From Fidelibacterota bacterium (lineage in GTDB: Bacteria; Fidelibacterota; UBA8477): a stretch of DNA of 30,544 bases. The notes beneath the pieces are model-generated. The model was not told the DNA's origin and made no database searches. It was given only the letters and a program-made list of their open reading frames with translations. Location of the stretch: contig JAIPJR010000032.1 of assembly GCA_021734045.1 (NCBI GenBank), forward strand, positions 1-30,544, read 5' to 3'. The first letter of the stretch is position 1. Each line of letters begins with the position of its first letter. Below are positions 25,067-30,544 of the stretch, piece after piece. The translations under genes were made by a program, and so were the position numbers.

Positions 25067-25117
25067 TTGGAGCAGCGGTGGTTACAGCCACCCTCCCGAC
25101 GCGTCGGGTTACTCCAA
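25067..25117 (-). other. tRNA-like cloverleaf fragment upstream of tRNA-Asn
   Basis: TTGGAG (25067-25072) pairs with CTCCAA (25112-25117), enclosing two perfect hairpins: GGTGG/CCACC with loop TTACAG (25077-25092) and CCCGAC/GTCGGG palindrome (25095-25108). Read on the minus strand it follows the tRNA-Asn 5' half: GGAGTAAC, then GGGTGGCTGTAACCAC against GGGTGGCTGTTAACCAC. It lacks a T arm, and the anticodon loop has six bases. It ends eight bases before the tRNA. It is likely a shortened duplicate of the tRNA, not a working tRNA. Confidence 0.5.
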
Positions 25118-25249
25118 AATCTGAAAAAAGCGGCGCAAATATAGACCCGCTATCATGGGGTGTCAAACAAAATCAATTCCCCGCGATCCCTAATATTTCC
25201 ACGCTCGCGTCCCTTCCCAAAAAAGATCAACGCCTATTCGATTTGAGTA

Positions 25250-25882
25250 TCAGCTTAAACTGAAGGGCGGGTATTCATCAGTGGTGAGTAGAAAAGCATA
25301 AGCGCTCACCCGGAGGGACCAGCGCAAAACCCCAACCACAAATTCATACATTCCCAGGGGATAACGACCTGTAAAAAGAATGCTAAACCAGGCGATAATG
25401 GTGCAAATAACCACTGCCACATACAGGAAAGCCAGAACAATGATGTGCGGGAGCACCAAAAACCATTTAACCAGCGGCATCCCGCGGTGCAGGTTGTTCA
25501 TCACATCCGGATAGGCAATGTGGATGTGGTATGATTGCTCCTCGTCCGTAGATGGATATTCATCCCGCAGGAGGATAAGGTAGCCAAACACCCGGTAGCA
25601 AAACCGGGTAAGGGCTAGATTCCAATCAAACCACCAGCGGGGATATTTTTGACGGAACAGAATCATTAGTATGGTAGGGAAGAAAACTAACCCGCCCCCG
25701 TGATAGACAACCTCCCAACCTTCCCGCTCTAATTCATGATCAGGTGAGCCGCCAAGCAGGAGGCCGAGAATAACCATCATGGGAATAATCGTTATAATTC
25801 TGAAAAAACTGGTGAGACGATCCAGGTGCTCAGGATAGTCAATGGTGAGCCTGGCTGGATAATTGATGGGTTCAGTAGCCAT
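25250..25882 (-). CDS. DUF4389 domain membrane protein
   Basis: A 210-residue integral membrane protein of the DUF4389 family, function unknown. Two related halves are visible: the first with FFRIITIIPMMVILGLL, then WWFDWNLALTRFCYRVFGYLILLRDEYPS; the second with LVLPHIIVLAFLYVAVVI, then LGMYEFVVGVLRWSLRVSAYAFLLTTDEYPPF. The R-x-x-x-R-x-x-x-Y-x-x-L-x-x-D-x-Y-P pattern repeats in both. About four or five membrane spans are expected. The minus-strand ATG has GGAGGG a few bases upstream. It stands alone between the tRNA region and a repeat copy. Confidence 0.85.
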   Translation of the reverse strand: MATEPINYPARLTIDYPEHLDRLTSFFRIITIIPMMVILGLLLGGSPDHELEREGWEVVYHGGGLVFFPTILMILFRQKYPRWWFDWNLALTRFCYRVFGYLILLRDEYPSTDEEQSYHIHIAYPDVMNNLHRGMPLVKWFLVLPHIIVLAFLYVAVVICTIIAWFSILFTGRYPLGMYEFVVGVLRWSLRVSAYAFLLTTDEYPPFSLS

Positions 25883-26286
25883 ATGATACCCTCCCTCTGT
25901 TTGGATAATGGATGTAAAGTAAATCTGGTGTGATAAAAAACCACCTGTTCTCTGGTGAGGGGATTGAATATCCTTGTACTATCTGTTCGGCGTAAATCAC
26001 AAGATCCAATCACAAAAGTTCAAACAAATCCAAAATCCCAATTACCAATACTCAAAACGGGACCAAGGAGGACGAAAGAAAGAAGATGCTACAAAAAACG
26101 AGTCCAGCCTTATAGGGATCCTGACCAGGAGTCTTATGGACTTTTGGGGTGTGACACGAAGGAACTATCCACCTGTGATAATTGGGCAGCTCGGACGGCA
26201 ATGACACCAAACATTCCTTCCGCTTAAATATTTTATTCCCTATACTTCTCCCCTGTAAGGGATGGATGGAAAACATCGGAGGGGTT
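25883..26286. other. Intergenic region between divergent genes, with CA-rich repeat
   Basis: About 400 bases between the minus-strand DUF4389 gene and the plus-strand kinase. Contains CA-rich repeat copy B and an AT-rich patch (26227-26247) that might hold the kinase promoter. No convincing consensus promoter or gene was identified. Confidence 0.5.
25996..26078 (+). repeat. CA-rich dispersed repeat, copy B
   Basis: Starts ATCACAAGATCCAATCAC, runs through AAAGTTCAAACAAATCC and CTCAAAAC to GGACGAAAGA. By hand it agrees with copy C at about 41 of the first 49 aligned bases. Non-coding. Confidence 0.75.
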
Positions 26287-27285
26287 ATGACTGGAAGCAA
26301 GCCTGTTGCTCGCTCAGTGCATTTTAAGAAAAATCAGGATATTCAGGTAAAGCCTGGGAAAATCGCCCTGCTTACAGGTGCGGCCTATGTCATTCTGGCT
26401 GGGCTTTATATCATTTTATCCACACAGTGGGTGGCTATACGCGCGGACTCCGTGGATGTCTTTAAAATGTCTGAGCTCCAGAAAGGGCTACTCTATGTCT
26501 GGGTCACCGGGATCATGTTGTCGGCCTTCATCTGGATCATATTCACCCGGATTGCCGAACAGCAGAAGAAAATCGTGGAACAGCGTAACGCCCTCCTAAT
26601 TTCTGAACGCCAAGCCATCGCCGGAATGCTCTCGTCATCCGTTGCCCATGATATCAACAATATCTTATCTACCCTCTCCATGGCGCTGCACCTATTCGAA
26701 GACAAGCTGGAGCTGGATACAGAAGGAGAAGAACACCTGGGACACATTCGGAAAGGGCACGAGCAGCTCAAGAACCTCACCGAACGGCTGATGACCATCG
26801 GCCGGAGCAACATCAAATCGGATGTGCGGAGTTATCTTTTCGGGGATGTCCTACAGGAGGCGTTGGAATTTTCAAAATCCCATGATGATGTGCGATTTTG
26901 CGGAATCGATGCCACCTGTCCGGAAGAGTTGGAAATGTCAGGCTATCCGGACCTGGTTCAGCAGATGTTCTTTAATCTCCTGCTCAATTCGGCGCAGGCA
27001 GCCAGAAATTCCTGCGAATTAAAAATCCGGGTAGAAGAGGTGGCCAGTGATTTTGTCGCTATTGAAATTCATGATAATGGACCCGGTATCCCAAAAGACC
27101 AGCGGGAATTGGTATTCCAGCCCTTTTATTCGACCAAGGAAACCGGAAATGGCTTGGGAATGCTCTCCATCCAGGCTTGTGTTGAAGCGCATGGTGGTGA
27201 AATCGACATTGATACTTCAGAAGATTTAGGCGGGGCGAAATTTACTGTCACACTGCCGCGCAATGTGGCGTCGATGGACGCGTAA
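26287..27285 (+). CDS. Membrane sensor histidine kinase without a linked response regulator
   Basis: A kinase of about 332 residues. Two membrane helices lie near the N terminus (LLTGAAYVILAGLYIIL and LLYVWVTGIMLSAFIWIIF), separated by about 30 extracytoplasmic residues. A short coiled linker leads to the phosphoacceptor box VAHDINN (H121), as in NtrB/ZraS-like kinases. ATP-binding boxes follow: N box FNLLLNSAQAA (N230/N234), G1 DNGPGIP (D263), F box FQPFYSTK, and G2 GNGLGM. No recognised input domain is seen. ATG 26287 is chosen because GGAGGGG sits directly before it; an in-frame ATG at 26266 is possible. No regulator gene is adjacent, so its partner is elsewhere. Confidence 0.9.
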   Translation: MTGSKPVARSVHFKKNQDIQVKPGKIALLTGAAYVILAGLYIILSTQWVAIRADSVDVFKMSELQKGLLYVWVTGIMLSAFIWIIFTRIAEQQKKIVEQRNALLISERQAIAGMLSSSVAHDINNILSTLSMALHLFEDKLELDTEGEEHLGHIRKGHEQLKNLTERLMTIGRSNIKSDVRSYLFGDVLQEALEFSKSHDDVRFCGIDATCPEELEMSGYPDLVQQMFFNLLLNSAQAARNSCELKIRVEEVASDFVAIEIHDNGPGIPKDQRELVFQPFYSTKETGNGLGMLSIQACVEAHGGEIDIDTSEDLGGAKFTVTLPRNVASMDA

Positions 27286-27757
27286 TCTGCTGTGACCTGA
27301 GTGTATTGGCAACAAGGGACCGCTGTTTAAGGGCAATTTTTCCTGCTTCATCCGCTGATTAAATGGATACATCCTACGGTAGCGAAGGTGCTGAACAGCG
27401 CCTAGGAAGGGGTTTACAGACTTGATTTTGGGCTCTTTTTCAGACGCTCCAGCCACTGACGGATCATGGAAAAAGAACAAGGGAATTGGACGAAGCCCGG
27501 CTTCATGCAGGCTGTTTTAATTCATGCGCTAAACCTTCTGGCAATGAAACGGCTATTCACAAGTCCCAATCACCAAAGTTCAGACAAACCCAAAAGCTCA
27601 ATCTTCACTGACTAAAACGAGGCCTGATGACGAAGGAACAAAGCCCCCGACCCTGAAACGAGTTCCATTAGACTTTGGTCATGGGAAAACGGATTAAATT
27701 TGGCACAATGAAAGATACCCCAAAAGATCAGGGTGATGCCAAAGGTCTGTCCGCAGG
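27286..27757. other. Intergenic region between convergent kinase and helicase genes
   Basis: About 470 bases with no supported gene. Contains CA-rich repeat copy C (27555-27638) and the GACCCTGAAACGAGTTC unit (27649-27665) also seen near copy A. No strong terminator for either the kinase or the helicase was identified. Confidence 0.55.
27555..27638 (+). repeat. CA-rich dispersed repeat, copy C
   Basis: Starts ATTCACAAGTCCCAATCAC, runs through AAAGTTCAGACAAACCC and ACTAAAACGAGGCCTGA to GACGAAGGAA. It shares the AAAAC-AGGCCTGA end with copy A and the first half with copy B. Non-coding. Confidence 0.75.
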
Positions 27758-29092
27758 CTACCTGCCCCGAAATGCCGGGAAATGTGCCCGGGCGCTGCCA
27801 CCACGGGAACGCCGTCCCCGGCCGCGACCACCCACGCCAAAACTGCGTACTTCCGGTGCCGATGGTTGCGCCGCCGCTTCCGAATGCCAGGCATGGTTGG
27901 AATCGGTGGGAACCGATTTGCCCAGTAGTCGCTCAATATCCCGCAGCGTGGAGCGGTCTTCAAAGCTACAAAAGGAAATCGCATCACCCTCTGCCCCGGC
28001 CCGCGCCGTCCGCCCAATCCGGTGGACATAGGTCTCCGCTTCCGTGGGCATGTCATAATTGATCACATGGCTGATGTTATCCACATCCAATCCCCGAGCT
28101 GCCACATCGGTGGCCACCAGTACCCGGAATTGCCCCCGTTTAAAACCATTTAACGCATCGGTTCTGGCGGACTGACTCTTGTTCCCGTGGATCGCGGTGC
28201 TGCGAATTCCGGCGGTATGAAGTTTTTGCACCACCCGATTAGCCACATGCTTCATCTGGGTAAAGACCAGCACCTTGCTGATATCCTTATTTTCCAGTAA
28301 CGATACCAGCAAAGAGTCTTTTTGCCGTTTCTCCACGAAAAGGATTTTCTGGGAAATGCGTTCCACCGCCGGCTGATCCGGTGTAATGGTGACCCGCACC
28401 GGATTATTCACCATGGTGTAGGCCAGTTCCTGCATTTTGGGCGCCATGGTTGCGGAGAAAAACAGCGTCTGGCGTTCAGCAGGGATTTTAGACATTATCC
28501 GCCGAATGTCGGGGATAAAGCCCATATCCAGCATGCGATCCACTTCATCAAGAATGAAAACCTTCAGCTCGTGGAGTTTCACCACGCCCTGATTCATGAG
28601 ATCTAACAATCTACCCGGTGTGGCTACCACGATATCGACACCCTGATTCATGGCTTTTACCTGCCGATATTGATTCACACCGCCAAAAATGGTGGTGTGG
28701 TTCACCTGTAAATAGCGACCATAGGTCCGGATGCTCTCGTCAATCTGGATGGCCAATTCCCGCGTTGGCGCTAATATCAATGCCCGGGGCGTTCCTTTTT
28801 TAGGACGCTGGGTGAAAGATGCCAGGTGCTGCAAGAGGGGCAGTGCAAATGCCGCGGTCTTGCCGGTTCCGGTCTGGGCCGTGCCCACCAAATCCCGTCC
28901 GTTCACCAGATGGGGGATGGATTGCTCCTGAATGGGTGTAGGCTGATCATAACCGGCGGAAACAATGGCGCGCTGCAATTCAGGGATGAGTTGTGTAAAG
29001 ACCCCCTGAAGGGTTTTATTCGAGGATTCTTGTTGTCTTTTTTGTGTAAATGTTTGCGCTTGCGCGCCAGAGGCGTGGATTTTTTCAGTCAT
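27758..29092 (-). CDS. rhlE: DEAD-box RNA helicase, RhlE type, with DEVD motif II
   Basis: A 444-residue helicase. Motifs in order: Q motif GYDQPTPIQEQ (48-56), I AQTGTGKT (72-79), Ia PTREL (109-113), Ib TPGR (158-161), II DEVD (182-185), III SAT (213-215), then HGNKSQ, V TDVAARGLDV and VI HRIGRTARAG. The layout follows RhlE rather than DeaD/CsdA, with no C-terminal RNA-recognition domain but a glycine/arginine-rich tail (GGRGRGRRSRGG) that commonly binds RNA. Motif II reads DEVD instead of DEAD; both acidic residues that bind Mg-ATP remain. The role is ribosome assembly or RNA turnover. The ATG follows AGGAAAG on the minus strand, and a hairpin-rich leader lies upstream. Confidence 0.93.
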   Translation of the reverse strand: MTEKIHASGAQAQTFTQKRQQESSNKTLQGVFTQLIPELQRAIVSAGYDQPTPIQEQSIPHLVNGRDLVGTAQTGTGKTAAFALPLLQHLASFTQRPKKGTPRALILAPTRELAIQIDESIRTYGRYLQVNHTTIFGGVNQYRQVKAMNQGVDIVVATPGRLLDLMNQGVVKLHELKVFILDEVDRMLDMGFIPDIRRIMSKIPAERQTLFFSATMAPKMQELAYTMVNNPVRVTITPDQPAVERISQKILFVEKRQKDSLLVSLLENKDISKVLVFTQMKHVANRVVQKLHTAGIRSTAIHGNKSQSARTDALNGFKRGQFRVLVATDVAARGLDVDNISHVINYDMPTEAETYVHRIGRTARAGAEGDAISFCSFEDRSTLRDIERLLGKSVPTDSNHAWHSEAAAQPSAPEVRSFGVGGRGRGRRSRGGSARAHFPAFRGR

Positions 29093-29252
29093 TTCTTTCC
29101 TGGTCCGGGGTTTCTATTTGATTCAAATCTCTGCCCGCCGGACGCGTGGAAAAGAAACGGCCGCAACCGTTGCGGCAATGGGGTATCACCACTCGTGGTG
29201 ATTATTATTCCCCTTGTTATGCGAACTTCATTCTGAAGTCTCGCGAAAGCGC
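29093..29252 (-). promoter_or_regulatory. Hairpin-rich 5' leader of the helicase gene
   Basis: Four consecutive hairpins lie before the helicase start: GCCGCA/TGCGGC (29160-29176), ATCACCAC/GTGGTGAT (29185-29202), ACTTCA/TGAAGT (29225-29239) and GCG-AAAG-CGC (29242-29252). On the minus strand they would be in the leader. DEAD-box helicase genes often have long regulated leaders; whether this one is regulated is inference. Confidence 0.45.
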
Positions 29253-29255
29253 GGC

Positions 29256-29284
29256 TATATACACTGGTTGCCAATAGCATGCAA
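29256..29284 (-). promoter_or_regulatory. Candidate promoter for the helicase gene
   Basis: On the minus strand TTGCAT (29284-29279) is followed after 17 bases by TATATA (29261-29256). The -10 is four of six and the -35 three of six, but spacing is ideal and the position gives a leader of about 155 bases that includes most of the hairpins. Confidence 0.3.
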
Positions 29285-29374
29285 GGAGTATTATGACTTT
29301 TCTTATCAATCGGGTCCGCCATTCTATTCTTACCACCTGGTCCATGGTCTATTCTGGTGAATTCCCAAAAGATT

Positions 29375-30544
29375 TTATGGCGGCTGCGTATGACGGCGCC
29401 AGATCTTCAATGAGGCAGGTTCAGACAATATCCGGTAATCTCCCGACAGGTCCCTGTCTAATCCGTGAAATTGGGTGGTGTCATAAACGATCAACGGGTA
29501 ACGCGTACTGGTTGCCAGGTTCACAAATTGAAGCGAATCCAGCAGGTGCAGACGACTGCGGGAGGATGTAGGCAGCACGCGGAGGAGCTGACGGCCATCC
29601 ACCTCCATGCCTTTTACCATGGAGCGTCGGGCAAACAGCGGCAGGATTGAATTGGCAGAAAGGAGTGTGTCCCCGACACTACTCGCTTGACGAATTTCCC
29701 GGGCGGCGACTCGGTTTAGCGTCTGATCATTGCTCTCATCATTTGCGCGGATTGTAGAAAGGAAAATGACCAGGAACGGAACCAGTCCCAGCAGATAAAC
29801 AGCCGTGAACGGTGCGCGCCACATCCGCCAGGCATTCGCCTGAAGAATAACCGACCAACCAGCGATGCCACCCAGCAGGAGAAAGGGAATAACCTGCTCG
29901 AAATACTGAACCTGCACCGGTTGAATCACAAATACGAAAAAGATGGTAAACACAAGCCCAACCATCAGAGCACTCATACTCAGTCGCACCGTTCCATTCC
30001 ATTGCTTGATCGGTTGAAACCATGCGGTGCGCAGGGTAAAAATGACCGGCAGGAAAAGGATGAGGGTTTGGGGATAGCCGAAGAACTTCACCAGCGTTAT
30101 CACGCGCTCAAGCCAGCTTTGACTCACCACCTCTATTCCCCAGCGCTGGTGAACGGTTACATTGTGGAGCCAGAAAAGCTTGGGGTCTTTGAAGAACAAC
30201 AGCACGCTGCCCAGAGATGCACACACCACACCCAATATCAGGAATCCGGTGTAGAGCCATTTACGCTTAACCGTGGGGAGTGGCCAGAATATCCACACGA
30301 TCAAAACCTGACTCACGAGCAGCAGCGCATGGGTCAGTCGGATATTCATGGCCACACCCGCCAGCGCACCGGAGATAAACAGCCAAATTTTCAGATTAGC
30401 GAAGCGTTTTTGTTCATCCTGCATCAGCAGCATGAGGAGCATGAAAGCCAGTATTCCGAAGAAATCACTGAACACCTGGGTCTTCACAGTGGTTTGCCAG
30501 GTGGGCATCAAACCGGAGAAGACTGCCAGAAAATAGACCATGAG
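29375..30544 (-). CDS. Polytopic membrane protein, GT-C glycosyltransferase-like (5' end outside window)
   Basis: At least 388 residues, cut by the right edge of the window; the frame stays open past the Met at 30541, so the true start is probably outside. About eight hydrophobic segments are seen (LAFMLLMLLM, ALLLVSQVLIVWIFWPL, WLYTGFLILGVVCASLGSVLLFF, and others), followed by a soluble C-terminal part of about 110 residues rich in R and S. The pattern fits dolichyl-phosphate-mannosyltransferase/ArnT-like (GT-C, DUF2029) enzymes, which add sugars to lipids or proteins from lipid-linked donors. The usual N-terminal catalytic loop motif is outside the window, so the assignment is by architecture only. 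A link to GDP-mannose synthesis by manC is possible. Confidence 0.55.
   Translation of the reverse strand, partial: LMVYFLAVFSGLMPTWQTTVKTQVFSDFFGILAFMLLMLLMQDEQKRFANLKIWLFISGALAGVAMNIRLTHALLLVSQVLIVWIFWPLPTVKRKWLYTGFLILGVVCASLGSVLLFFKDPKLFWLHNVTVHQRWGIEVVSQSWLERVITLVKFFGYPQTLILFLPVIFTLRTAWFQPIKQWNGTVRLSMSALMVGLVFTIFFVFVIQPVQVQYFEQVIPFLLLGGIAGWSVILQANAWRMWRAPFTAVYLLGLVPFLVIFLSTIRANDESNDQTLNRVAAREIRQASSVGDTLLSANSILPLFARRSMVKGMEVDGRQLLRVLPTSSRSRLHLLDSLQFVNLATSTRYPLIVYDTTQFHGLDRDLSGDYRILSEPASLKIWRRHTQPP

Noticed and set aside
26182-26286. TTG-started extension of the sensor kinase
   Set aside because: ATG codons with ribosome sites lie further down (26266 and 26287); the extension has no support.
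27421-27475. Short minus-strand peptide frame (starting MIRQWLERLKK) downstream of the kinase
   Set aside because: Only 17 codons, no ribosome site or recognisable family; may be a gene tail remnant but cannot be supported.
24545-27638. CRISPR-like array from the repeated CA-rich units
   Set aside because: The copies are imperfect, more than 1 kb apart, separated by genes and not palindromic; no cas genes are present.

Overview
The window reads as a chromosomal segment of a Gram-negative, LPS-making bacterium with the gene style of the FCB group and its candidate relatives (Calditrichota, Marinimicrobia, KSB1-like). The basis is a TonB-dependent receptor with a carboxypeptidase-like N-terminal domain, a lipoprotein with a Big_5-type Ig domain, a peptidase/TolB-propeller/beta-barrel fusion, an LpxH hydrolase, and lipoproteins with relaxed lipoboxes. 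No rRNA or species-specific marker is present, so the lineage is an inference. No CRISPR array, prophage or insertion sequence was seen.

Layout. 1-2243: a remnant of a NUDIX hydrolase, a nitroreductase and a convergent GNAT-like acyltransferase. 2370-4550: a TonB-dependent receptor, closed by two hairpins that also face the end of the minus-strand unit. 4730-7538 (minus): LpxH, then a HEAT-repeat lipoprotein overlapping by 4 nt a secreted coiled-coil protein of unknown function. 7634-8094: a self-contained single-gene unit for a bacterial microcompartment (BMC) shell protein with its own consensus promoter and terminator; no other BMC gene lies in the window. 8253-21510 (plus): a long co-directional run: metalloprotease/propeller/barrel protein, MlaE permease, RadA, Tgt, SfsA, Big_5 lipoprotein, DapF, mannose-1-phosphate guanylyltransferase, a small conserved-looking unknown protein, and a GAF/SpoIIE phosphatase. 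Many junctions are a few bases or overlapping. 21787-24489: an EF-G-like GTPase with altered G motifs, and a HIT hydrolase.

24490-27757 is the least ordinary part: tRNA-Asn with a strong terminator, two tRNA-related degenerate structures beside it, three dispersed copies of a CA-rich repeat, a DUF4389 membrane protein and an orphan sensor kinase. 27758-29092 (minus) is a RhlE-type DEAD-box helicase with a hairpin-rich leader. The window ends inside a polytopic membrane protein resembling GT-C glycosyltransferases.

Functionally the segment is mostly envelope building (LpxH, barrel protein, MlaE, lipoproteins, GDP-mannose synthesis, TonB receptor) mixed with housekeeping genes (RadA, Tgt, DapF, tRNA-Asn). 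The items most worth following are the solitary BMC shell gene, the tRNA-derived structures with the CA-rich repeats, the altered EF-G paralogue and the small protein between manC and the phosphatase.
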